From Polytrichum commune (lineage: Eukaryota; Streptophyta; Polytrichopsida; Polytrichales; Polytrichaceae): DNA of 64,000 nucleotides. The notes beneath the pieces are model-generated. The model saw only the letters and a list, made by a program, of their open reading frames with translations, was not told the DNA's origin and ran no database searches. The DNA is taken from NCBI GenBank assembly GCA_950295325.1, contig OX485809.1, positions 31,386,144 through 31,450,143 on the forward strand, read 5' to 3'. The stretch's first letter is position 1; each line of letters begins with the position of its first letter. Both the position numbers and the translations under genes were made by a program. Below are positions 1-10,604 of the stretch, piece by piece.

Positions 1-1578
1 TTCCACAGTTTTAAGTAGAAGTTTGTTTTTCAATTAACCCCAGGATAGTAGGAGCTCATTGTAGTCCATTTCATCTTGGCTCATCCCAAAAGAATAGGGT
101 TAACTTGTCATTTCAGATGTCAATGGAGTTTGATGACAAGGAAAGCAGATGAGACCATGGGTTTAGTCCCAAACCCTGAGTTTATGAGAATAAACACAAG
201 TTACCCAAGTCTTCTTAATGCTTAAATTACTATACACAAAGAGTGGCGTTGGGCTATTAAAAATTTGTTAGCTTGTCCTACTAGGATGGCTGGGCTAAGC
301 TAGCCTTGCCTAGGTTGATCCATAATTGAGGACAGCGTGCCCCATGTGCATATTGTATTTTAGGTCATAAAATTCTCTCAAAGTTTGAGAGGTGAAAAGA
401 GGAGGTCCCAAAACTTTCACCCAACTCTTAAAATAGCTTTGAAACATGATGAACTAACAAGCTCTTAATAAAAAGAAGTTCATAAAGAAGAATCAAACCC
501 ACGGTTTTGTCCCTCTAATTGCACAATGAAGATGAACTTCTCTTGAATGCTACCCAACTAAGCAAAGTTACAAAAACAGACTAGGTATGTACCACCATAG
601 AAAATAATTTTGTGTTTGAAGCCATCATGCATAAGAAATAATTTTTTTTCAAGATTATTAATCCAACTACACCATTTATGGTATTTAGTGTCACTAACCA
701 TGAGGAGTTACGCCAAGTATAAATTTTACCTGATAATCTAAGATTTCACTGAGTAAAGTTATTATGTTCTACAATGTCCAAACTACATATTTGACCTTTA
801 TTGGTAAGAAATAAAATTGTTTATCAAGAATCTATAGCATTGCGTAATATTAAATAGTAAGTGACAATATATAACAGGGATGGTGTAGATGAATCGGAGT
901 AGATTCTTGAATGTGGAGATTCATGCGAATGAGAAACCAACGTGCATAGAGTTACAAGGAGCAATGTAAATAGGCCTGGGGTGAAAGAATGCGGACTATG
1001 ACAAGAAAATATTCCTTCTATTTGTATGCATTATCATGGAGCAACAAGAAAGATTCTTGCATCTATGATGGCAAGCTTAACATTACTAAGCCTCATGCTC
1101 CCTCACCCATTCTAAAGAAAAAAAGATGCAAGTTTGTGTCATAAGACTTCTTCATGAGAATAAATATGAAGCCATCGTTTTTGGAGAATCATTGCATGTG
1201 TATCCCTGGCCCTTGACTGAATGATTCACCTACTTAGGATAAGTTGCAAGTGGAGCTTAACAATTTTATGAGAAACAGTGATAGTACATGTACAATCTCT
1301 ACATACATGCTTAGTAATTCCCTTGCAATGCCATCTGTTTATATCGCATGTGTTGTACTCATTTGCTTGCTTTAAATAACATGGAGATATTGATGGTCAA
1401 GCAACCTGCACTAAAACATTAACTTCAATTGAAATTAAAGGACATTTGTGATGTTTGCTTGACATGAAACTGTGAATTTCAGAGGCACAGTTTGACAACA
1501 CCATATCAAAGCCATGTGCCAATGCACTTGCACCGATCCGCTAATTAAGGAGGATAAGAAAACAAATAACCAAAACTA
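1..1578. other. gene-free AT-rich stretch
   Basis: I see no convincing coding region, RNA gene or well-defined repeat here. Open frames are short and have no recognisable domain. Confidence 0.5.
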
Positions 1579-1949
1579 GGGGCCAGTTCACATGGGGTCC
1601 CAAGTTCCAATGTGGAGGCAAAGTCTCAACTTTTGAGCCTCAAGGAACCATTAAAGTATGGGTTATATCCATGAAAGTGAGATCTTGATTATTGTATGCA
1701 GAAAAATTTACGGGATTTGGGTTGAGAGTTTGGTCTAGCTTTTTGCATGAGTCAACTTTCAATACAAGTCCCAAGCCTCGGCTCCAAAAAGTGTGGTTCT
1801 GTAGGCCCCCATGTCATACTTGGGACTTAGGAATTGGGACCCTATGTGAAGTGGCAAGTCTCAACTTCCATGCACCCAATGTTAAGATTGCATGGATTGA
1901 CCTAAAGTAACTTGGGATTTAGGACTTGGAACCCCATGTGAACTAGCCC
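1579..1949. mobile_element. MITE-like element with about 30-bp terminal inverted repeats
   Basis: The left end (GGGGCCAGTTCACATGGGGT and onward) returns as an inverted, slightly diverged copy at the right end (about 1920-1949). The arms match at roughly 26 of 31 positions. The element is about 371 bp long and has no coding capacity, which is typical of a non-autonomous DNA transposon. The flanks could be read as a TA target duplication, but this is ambiguous, so I do not assign a superfamily. The short frame at 1692-1910 lies inside it and is not considered a gene. Confidence 0.55.
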
Positions 1950-3270
1950 TAACATCAATGTTTGTGTTACAATGACGTGAATGGGAGCCCGGTTCTCCTT
2001 ACTTGATCATGCTTCAAGGTAGGGGCACTTCCATGATGGAAAGTATCCCACCACGCATCCGATATCTAAGTAAAACGGAACTTAGTCCAAGTCCAAATCT
2101 ATAACATGCTAAATTTTATCCTAGGATCCTTCGATAGAATTGTATGGTAGGATCCTATGATAGAATATGCAAATTTGATGATAACAATATTATAGCAATT
2201 GTTTACATTATATTCTCATCACTTAGTTTATAATTATATGTATTTTCATAATTTAAAAAGTAGATATTTTATTTTTCTCATCACATTTTATTATCACAAC
2301 ATTCAAGTTTCAATGAAGATTCACACAAATTTTGTAAAATTTAGACATGTATCGACGGCTCCGCCGATATAATTGAAGCACCCCAAAAGTCCAAGTTTTA
2401 AGAATATGTCCAAATATTCTTGAATATGAGTTATGCCCACCTTATGCACTTGTAGTCCCCCACCTTTCCACACTTTGAAAGATTTCTTATATCACATTCT
2501 TATTTTGGGGTTTACTTTTATTTTTAATTATTTAATTATTATTCATTTTGAAAATCTAGTTGGACATGTGCTCATCTTTCCTTGACTCCACCACCACAAG
2601 CTTCATTGTATATACATTACAGTTGTAATGAAGTAGAGTTCAACAAATATGGAACTTAAGTATATGTGTGTGTTTTAATATGTCCATGATACTTGTCTAG
2701 TTCCAGGTAATTCCAATAGGTTATAGGACCACATGGCTCCACCTTGCGAACATTTCAACAAAGGTGTTAATCCGGGATCTCTTTTAGAGACTTTTTCATG
2801 CACTCAACATCAAAAAGAAAGTACCTCTACAAGTGGGAGAAGAGTTAATAAGATAGTTTGTACAATCTTCAATATGCTTCTAGATGTTCTTCACAACGAG
2901 TGGGAGTATTGTCATGAGGTTTATGAATTAGTTTAGGCATTGTAGTTGAATGTAGAATTGACCCTAGACAATGCACAAAATGGATATTAATTATGATTGT
3001 GGTTGACAAGATATGCATAGGGCTAGGGTTTTCTTTTCTTGGCAATATAAATATATTATGTGCAAATGATGCCCTTATGGAAAATTGGACACGTACAGAA
3101 ATTTATAACAAAGGCATACATATATAGGAGATTATAAAAAGTTAGAGCTTAAGCTAGAGATAATCATCCAACATCTCCATATATTAATGTTATCTTACAC
3201 AATATTAACAATTTTGGGACTTTCAAAAGTAAAAAATCTGGAAAGAAAATGGGAACCATATGTATATCAT
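1950..3270. other. gene-free stretch
   Basis: AT-rich DNA without a supported gene. Around 2113-2153 two near copies of a GGATCC-centred block followed by GATAGAAT occur in tandem; nothing else stands out. Confidence 0.4.
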
Positions 3271-3279
3271 TATAAACTT

Positions 3280-3460
3280 GGGAACAAGAAAACATTCTGC
3301 TGAGAACATGGGAATGACTCATTGGGAACATGTGAATGCATCATTGGGAACATATCATTGGTGACATGGGAACACATTATTGGTAAATTTAAACACTTCA
3401 TGATTGAACACATGCTTGGGAACATGGAAACACACCATTGGGAACACGGAAACATGAAAA
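3280..3460. repeat. degenerate minisatellite with ATTGGGAACAT core
   Basis: The phrase ATTGGGAACAT, or close variants (TTGGTGACATGG, TTGGGAACACGG), recurs about eight times at irregular 20-40 base spacing. The short minus-strand frame covering it is simply a translation of the repeat and is not treated as a gene. Confidence 0.5.
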
Positions 3461-3479
3461 CAAATTTGAGTAAGTTTCA

Positions 3480-5640
3480 AGCATGAAAATTTTAAATATG
3501 AACTTTCCATGTAGTTTGGCTTTTGAGATGTGTTTCAAATGAATGTACAACATGACAAAAGGTGCTAGGGACAAGAAACCCTGTCAATCAAGCATATACT
3601 GTAAACATTTTTAGCACTTATCTACACTATTTCACAATGCAAGTACATTGTCTACCTTACTATGCCGTGATCGCCCTCATTTGGAGGTTCCTTGTGATCG
3701 CCTTCTTCTAGTTTGTGGAGGTTCTTTGCTGTCATCACCCTCCTCTGTTTGTTGTGACCACCCTCTTGTTGTTCACCATCTCCTGAGGTATGTCAGATTA
3801 CACCAAACTGCAATGACTTGTTTATAAGTTGCATAAATATCTTAAAGCATACATGTTATGAGGACACTTATGTACTTATTAATTTATATGTGAGGTCATT
3901 GCCAAAGCATACATGTAGCCTTGTATTTGCCATCTACAATTAGAAGTTGTCACCCAAATTGACACACAAGTTCTATGCATTCGCCAAATACTCCCTTTGA
4001 TTCATCTAAATGTAACCACCCTAAACTCCACAAATAATCTGAAGTTTTCCACCTTTGACTGCTTGTGTAGTCAACATGTACAACAAAACCTACTACTTTT
4101 CAATAGAAAATAATAAAGGCTGCTCCCATCCTTTTGGAGGGTGGGTTCCATTTAGGAGGATGATAGAGAATGGTCTTAAGCGGTTATAGCACCATAATTG
4201 GAGTTAGAGAGCAGTCTATCGGACATGCTAGGACTGCCCTTTGGATTAAAGCCTCGGTCCACACTAATGTGTGGCTTGGCACACCCACTTATCAAAATGG
4301 ATCCAAAAGCCTCCCCATGCATCCTTCATCAAAATGGTAGTCAACCAAAAACTCAAAGAGAATAACTTAAACAATCAGTCTCAGGAAAAACACAAGAATT
4401 AAGCCAAATATTGTGATTAGAAAGGATTGGGTGGTTCAAATTAATTTCTTAGGTATGGTGAATGGTATCCCTAACTTAGTATCTGACATTACAACGGAGC
4501 ATAGTTTGAGAAGTATAATAAATTTTAATTTTTTTTTCCAGCATAGTTGTGTTGTGGCCTTACTGATATTAGTTGTACTATAGCCACTTTCCTCATTATT
4601 TTTGAAGTTCATATGAATATCTTATTCATTATCAATGTGTAGATTCTTGTGTTCCTTAACCTTTCATATAGGTCTCTTCAATTATGTCGAGTATTGAGCC
4701 TGGAATGGATATCATGACATGAATTGTTTCGAGCATGTGGTTCAATCTCGTTCAAACACATGTCTATTGCGTATTTGTTCTTGAAATGATGGTTTTCCAT
4801 CTCAGTTAACTCAATCTCAAATCATTTCATTCCTTTGGTTTCAACAAATCTTAATGTAATGTAAATGATGAAACCATAAGTACCATTGATTCTTGAGATT
4901 AGAGGTATAAATTAATATTACCACTTGCACCAACACAACTAGAATGAACATGATTTACATCGTGTTCAAGCCTATATATGCAATGGATCTCATTGAATGC
5001 TTGGTTGTTTAGTTTTGGGTGACCCACGAATACCTATAGTTCATAACCTATGAGGGAGGAAGTACCCCTTACGGTGACGCTTGGTCAAACATGATCACGG
5101 TAAAGAGGAACGGGCTCCCATTCACGTCATGGTAAAAGAAACCCAGATGTTGCTTTTATTTTATTTATTCATAACTTGTCGCTCACCAGTGCTGAGGACA
5201 CTTCCAACAACTCCCTTGACCTTTTCTATCCAAGCTGATAATTTTCATCCAGAACATGTAGTTCACATCCATGAGCGGACTGATTAATATTATGTCCTTT
5301 AATAGATGAAAGTTGGTGGATGCTTGTTGTTATCACAGATTGTCATCCACTCTCTTCTCGCCGATTAAATATGAAGTCCATATCCGTTTGGTAAGGCTTG
5401 ATAACTGGGTTGATAACCGGGAAGTACATGTCTAATACCTGGGCAATACAGGTGGTCATTCCAGACAGCTTCAACTGATTCAGGAGTTCTTCGACGTAGA
5501 AGCTCCGTTTGATTGCCACGAGGAAGCCAAGTCAAGGGAAAGTGTGGCTGCTGTGGTGATCTGCCGACCTCCCGTTGCTACTTGCTTTCCACGGATGCTT
5601 TCACATTCCCATTCCCACATGGCAGCAATTTGGAGATCGA
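3480..5640. other. gene-free stretch
   Basis: No coding region with a recognisable product. A loosely repeated pyrimidine-rich phrase (GATCGCC / TCACCCTCCTC) occurs at 3668-3780. Short frames at 5081-5287 and 5480-5833 show no domain and are not supported. Confidence 0.4.
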
Positions 5641-5867
5641 CTATTATATATTGCACCTCTTCATCACAACAGAACGCATTCCATCGTCGACCACAAATGC
5701 TCATCGTATCCTCAGCATTCATAGACGCTGTAATTAGTTCAAATTCACATTCTCTTTCGCAGTATAGAGAAATTAGCATAGTTTTGCTGTGATTTGAAGC
5801 AGAGGTAGTGTTCCTGAGCATCATCACCCGCATTCTTCAGTGCTCATATATATATACCTTGGCAGAA

Positions 5868-6566
5868 ATGGCCGCGATGATGGCGCAAATGACCTCAACC
5901 TCTGCTGTTCTGGGTGGTCTTTCTCCTCTCACCGCTAGGAAATTGGCGCTCAACACATCCCGTGTCGTATCCACACCCTACACATTGACCAGTTTCTCTG
6001 CGGGCCGAGTTCGTTGTGAGGCCGGGAAGGGGTTACGGGAGGTTGTTGACGAGAGCACCAAGAAGGAGATCACCGAAGCCGAGATTCTGAAGAACCAGGA
6101 GACTAATGAGTCCGAGCAGCGATCTTACTTCGGCGCCAAGCCCACCGCAGGCTTCGACCAAGCCGTGGGCTTCACTCCCCGCCCCGAGATCGAGAGGCGG
6201 CCCGAGACCGGCGACAAGTCGTTCTTCAGCGTCTTCGCGTTCGACGGTGCGGCCCCGGAGGTCATCAACTGCCGCCTGGCCATGTTGGGCATGGTGTGGG
6301 CATTCGTGGCGGAGAAGGTGACAGGGTTGAGCGTGGCGGAGCAGCTGTTCAACCCCAGCACCAGCGGATTGGTGTACTTCGTGGGAGCGGTGCAATTGTT
6401 CACATATGCATCTATCGTGCCCATCATGAATGGCGAGTCCACCGATGCTCGGAGCTTCGGTCCGTTCACAGCTCGCGCGGAGCGATGGAACGGGCGGTTG
6501 GCCATGTTGGGATTCCTGTCGCTGGTCATCACCGAGGCAATCCGCGGCGCGCCTATCTTCCACTAA
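5868..6566 (+). CDS. ELIP: early light-induced protein, copy 1
   Basis: Encodes a 232-residue thylakoid protein of the ELIP branch of the chlorophyll a/b-binding superfamily. The family is known to bind free chlorophyll and carotenoids under light stress or desiccation. Residues 1-50 form a Ser/Thr-rich chloroplast transit peptide ending near VRC-EA. Helix 1 starts at about 131 and carries E131, N134 and R136 of the pigment-binding signature. Helix 2 spans about 167-187. Helix 3 starts at about 205 and repeats the signature (E205, N208, R210). I chose the ATG at 5868 because identity with copy 2 begins exactly there, although the frame is open 60 bases further upstream. There is no intron, whereas flowering-plant ELIP genes usually have two. 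It converges with the inverted copy at 8239-8937. Confidence 0.95.
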   Translation: MAAMMAQMTSTSAVLGGLSPLTARKLALNTSRVVSTPYTLTSFSAGRVRCEAGKGLREVVDESTKKEITEAEILKNQETNESEQRSYFGAKPTAGFDQAVGFTPRPEIERRPETGDKSFFSVFAFDGAAPEVINCRLAMLGMVWAFVAEKVTGLSVAEQLFNPSTSGLVYFVGAVQLFTYASIVPIMNGESTDARSFGPFTARAERWNGRLAMLGFLSLVITEAIRGAPIFH

Positions 6567-8238
6567 ATTGCATCCACAGTGTAACATATTAAGCTAGGCA
6601 CGAATTTTGGCAGTGTGGATAGTCTGTATTGAGGACCTGAATTTGTATTCAAATATGAGAGTCTTGCGAAGTGTTGGATATGAGGAACTAGTTCAATCTT
6701 CTAGATGAATTGTGTGAACCATTTATGGCGCAGCAACTGCTGCCACTGAGATGAGCTAACATCTCTCCTGTAATTCCCCTGTGTATAATGGATCTTCCTT
6801 GAACAGTAATCTATTCAATTGTCACATTGTTATTGAAGTTGAAAATGTAATACTTAGTACCCTTCTCCTATACCCACTTACAAGTTCCACTTGCTCATGT
6901 AATTATCACATTCTGAACATAATTCGTATTTTGGAAATAATGTATTACACACTGGTTAAGTATATTCTAGACAACTCATTCTTTATTTGTGAGAACAATA
7001 ATATCTGCTCGTCGTTTTTCCGGAACATCCTAAATATATATCAAAGCACAACATCCTGAAATTGAGAGGCAACGTTGTTTGCTGAAACATAACAAACTTA
7101 GAAAATAAGAGGATATAAATTTCGTGTAGTTATGAAACAATTATATATGAATTAGACAGGAGGAATTAAGTGTGTCTGAAATAGGTGAAAGCTCCAAGTT
7201 AAATTGTCTAGTGTGATAAATGATTCAGAATTGTGGTGAAGAATCGTAGACAATGAACAAGTGAAAAATGAAATAACTTAATGGCTATCAGCTCCAAAAT
7301 TCAAGCAAATCTAAATGGCGTCAAAATACTATTTTATATGGTGGTAATTGTCTCCATTCCGTTAGCTTACAAAGCTTGACCTGGAAAGTCCTGATTCAAT
7401 AACACGAGATATATAATTCTCGACTTCCATTTTTTTTTCCTTTTTTTCTGATAGCAAAAGGAAAATATGACAACGGATCAACTGCATGACAGATGAGAAA
7501 TATTGTTGCACACTTAATGTATGATTGACATGCTTTTGGTTAAACATTACCAAGTACAATAACATCAACTGGTTCGCAATCTGTCAAACATTGTCGATGT
7601 GATTATGACCTAACCATGTAAACAGTGATTTATGCTCCATGGTAAGCAAGTGTTATTTGAGGGTGGGAATTGCGATTAAGTAGAACAACTAAGTTTACTC
7701 ATCATAATATATTTACTAAGGTGCTTGAAAAATTCAAAGTACGTACTTGCATAGCTCTGTACAAGAGAGAAGCTTCTTAAAAAGGAAAATTTTCACAGCC
7801 GACAGAAGTTTCAATCTTATATATGTGGCCGAGGATTAATTTACCCTTGTCATGCCATGGATTTTTTTTCTATTTTCCTTTCGCAATTTTTTTTTGGCAA
7901 GTACGCATGGAAGAAGTGAATTAGTGTAATGAATCAAGTTCAATTACCAAACATAATCGCCACTACGATTGACATGTAGCTGATATATAAAAATAATATA
8001 TGATATGGTGAAATTATGAATAGCAGTAACAACTGCAATAACAGGATAATCATATCAATCGTCATGATACAATTGTCTTGAATAGTGTATAGTCCACATC
8101 TATTTTGACACAGCCACTATCGCCGGCAATATAAGCTTCACTACACGCTCTTTACAGCTACAAGCTCGATTTACAAAATTGTTCAAAATTGTTACAATAT
8201 CTCTCTTGGTACACTCTCCACATGAGCAATCTCGTCAT
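6567..8238. other. spacer between convergent ELIP genes
   Basis: AT-rich 1.67-kb spacer containing the 3' regions of both ELIP genes. The sequences after the two stop codons are unrelated to each other. I see no further gene, and no clean polyadenylation signal can be singled out among the many A/T tracts. Confidence 0.5.
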
Positions 8239-8937
8239 TTAGTGGAAGATAGGCGCGCCGCGGATTGCCTCGGTGATGACCAGCAACAGGAATCCCAACA
8301 TGGCCAACCGCCCGTTCCATCGCTCCGCGCGAGCTGTGAACGGACCGAAGCTCCGAGCATCGGTGGACTCGCCATTCATGATGGGCACGATAGATGCATA
8401 TGTGAACAATTGCACCGCTCCCACGAAGTACACCAATCCGCTGGTGCTGGGGTTGAACAGCTGCTCCGCCACGCTCAACCCTGTCACCTTCTCCGCCACG
8501 AATGCCCACACCATGCCCAACATGGCCAGGCGGCAGTTGATGACCTCCGGGGCCGCACCGTCGAACGCGAAGACGCTGAAGAACGACTTGTCGCCGGTCT
8601 CGGGCCGCCTCTCGATCTCGGGGCGGGGAGTGAAGCCCACGGCTTGGTCGAAGCCTGCGGTGGGCTTGGCGCCGAAGTAAGATCGCTGCTCGGACTCATT
8701 AGTCTCCTGGTTCTTCAGAATCTCGGCTTCGGTGATCTCCTTCTTGGTGCTCTCGTCAACAACCTCCCGTAACCCCTTCCCGGCCTCACAACGAACTCGG
8801 CCCGCAGAGAAACTGGTCAATGTGTAGGGTGTGGATACGACACGGGATGTGTTGAGCGCCAATTTCCTAGCGGTGAGAGGAGAAAGGCCACCCAGAACAG
8901 CAGAGGTTGAGGTCATTTGCGCCATCATCGCGGCCAT
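8239..8937 (-). CDS. ELIP: early light-induced protein, copy 2
   Basis: Inverted, intronless twin of the ELIP at 5868-6566 with exactly the same length (232 residues). By eye I find two differences in 699 bases: a silent GGT/GGC change near the start and Ser218 (copy 1) to Leu218 in helix 3. The transit peptide, both ExxNxR pigment-binding signatures and the three helices are otherwise identical. Similarity stops at the ATG and at the stop codon; the leaders and trailers are unrelated. Upstream (higher coordinates) lie a TATATAG box and two CACGTG G-boxes, fitting the light- and ABA/stress-responsive control known for ELIP genes. Both copies are intact and presumably functional. Confidence 0.95.
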   Translation of the reverse strand: MAAMMAQMTSTSAVLGGLSPLTARKLALNTSRVVSTPYTLTSFSAGRVRCEAGKGLREVVDESTKKEITEAEILKNQETNESEQRSYFGAKPTAGFDQAVGFTPRPEIERRPETGDKSFFSVFAFDGAAPEVINCRLAMLGMVWAFVAEKVTGLSVAEQLFNPSTSGLVYFVGAVQLFTYASIVPIMNGESTDARSFGPFTARAERWNGRLAMLGFLLLVITEAIRGAPIFH

Positions 8938-9141
8938 GTTGATGAACCCTGGGCAGTTCTTGTTCAATGCAAAACTACTGCAGACCCTGGCAATAACGAC
9001 GAAACCAAAACTCAGCTACTGTTTGGTGATGCGGAATACAACTACACAAAGACTGTGGTTTGATCAACAGAGATGGAGCTTGGAGAATGTGAAGGAAGCA
9101 CGATTGTGTGTATGTCAATGCATACGACGCGGACTGTCAAC

Positions 9142-9148
9142 TCTATAT
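9142..9148 (-). promoter_or_regulatory. TATA box of ELIP copy 2
   Basis: TATATAG on the minus strand, about 205 bases upstream of the ATG at 8937. This would give a leader of roughly 170-180 bases. Confidence 0.55.
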
Positions 9149-9208
9149 ACTCGCACTACCGCTTACTCGTGACGACCGATGAGCAGACGAGCAGGGGAGT
9201 CATCGAGT

Positions 9209-9214
9209 CACGTG
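9209..9214 (-). promoter_or_regulatory. G-box / ABRE core upstream of ELIP copy 2
   Basis: Perfect CACGTG, read as CCACGTGAC on the minus strand, about 60 bases upstream of the TATA box. G-boxes bind bZIP factors such as HY5 and ABFs in plants; their use here is inferred. Confidence 0.5.
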
Positions 9215-9498
9215 GAGGTACAGTTTGTGGAGCAGAGATCGACGGTCCACATGAATCAGGGAAAGGCGTCGACATGGCGAAATTTGGAAGCCGGGGCGGA
9301 GTTGGCCGACCAAGTGTCCCGAAGTGGAAAGTGCATGCCACTAGTCCAACATTCTCAGGCGCACGTTGCATGGCTCCGGCCCAGCTCCATCACATCCGAT
9401 GATCCGACCGTCACAGATTCATGCACACAGAAGACTACGGTAGATGGGCCTTAAATGGTTAGTTTTTCTGACTAGCCCAGTTCTCCTAGGATATGAAA

Positions 9499-9504
9499 CA
9501 CGTG
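9499..9504 (-). promoter_or_regulatory. second G-box upstream of ELIP copy 2
   Basis: Another CACGTG about 350 bases upstream of the putative TATA box, with an ACGTAAC element a few bases away. Its role is inferred from position only. Confidence 0.3.
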
Positions 9505-10008
9505 CTTAGGACGTAACGGTTTGCAAGTCCGAGGCTAGAGCCGCTTTCCTCATAAGGTAGATGAGGCTAATGTGGACACCTCCAGCCTTGTGGAATCATC
9601 CAGCCAATGGACTTGAGCATTAGAAGCTTGAGCATGTTAGTAATTACGAAGCAAAATCAAAGAATTTGTATTCTCTTAAATGGGAGTGGAGATAGGTGTT
9701 GATCTAGGCTATGGAATCAAAGATTCTCTGCTTCTCAATGTGGTGTTATAGGGTGTAACTCTTCCTGCGGTCAATATTGTGCAAGTGGAAGACATCACTA
9801 GCAAATTCTACATGAGTCATTTGCCAATGAAAACCAAGTTTAATGGCAATATTGACTGTGTCAATCTCTAAAGTGGTCATAGGTAAGATAAAATGTTGCC
9901 GAATTGGCATTTCATTATGGAATATACACAATACAAGTTGGTCGGCACCTCACATCCACATGCCACCTCCTAATTGGCCAAGTCGCTGCATCCTAATTTG
10001 CCTAGCTC

Positions 10009-10596
10009 CCCGGGTATGCAGCTCCCATATTATACAAAGGGGCATCGGATTAAAATGGCTTAAAGGACAACTTTTGTAAAAAAATTATCAAATTATACAA
10101 AATTAAAAGGACCAAAAATTTGGGTGAAGACCAAATTAAATAAAATGAGATGTAGAAAAATTTGGGTTCCATATTAGTTTATTTAAAAAAAACTCCACAA
10201 CGTATATAAAGAATTGAAACACCTATTTTTTAACCTATGCCTATGCATAATTTTAAAAGATCCTCATGGGTAGTTGCCTCCAATTAAAATTAAAAGTCAT
10301 TGGCAATGGTTTATTTATAATAAAAAACTCTTAATTTTTTAATAAAAAGCCCAAAAAGTTGCGTAGTTTGACCTATGGTACATGTATTACAAAACCTCAT
10401 ATAATTAGGTTTTTAATGCAATTTTATGTTTCAAGGAATATTCATTTACTATATATAATTACATTTTTTGATCCCTTGTTAGAAGGGCTACAAGAGTTTC
10501 CTACATGAAAACAAATTATATCACTTGAGATTGGACTAAAATTCATTATAAATGATTATAATCGAGGCCATGTAATACATGAGTTGCGTACCCGGG
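10009..10596. mobile_element. non-autonomous TIR element A (hAT-like)
   Basis: A 588-bp AT-rich element. Its left end CCCGGGTATGCAGCTC matches the inverted right end CCCGGGTACGCAACTC at 14 of 16 positions. It is flanked by an imperfect 8-bp duplication, CCTAGCTC at 10001-10008 and TCTAGCTC at 10597-10604, a size typical of hAT elements. The interior has no coding capacity and closely resembles element B at 12901-14263, for example in the shared block around ACCAAAAATTTGGGTGAAGA. This is a short transposon family with at least two members in the window. Confidence 0.7.
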
Positions 10597-10604
10597 TCTA
10601 GCTC

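Noticed and set aside
6033-6587. Long minus-strand open frame opposite ELIP copy 1 (and its twin opposite copy 2 at 8179-8772)
   Set aside because: Antisense shadow of the GC-rich ELIP coding sequence; no domain, and ELIP explains the conservation.
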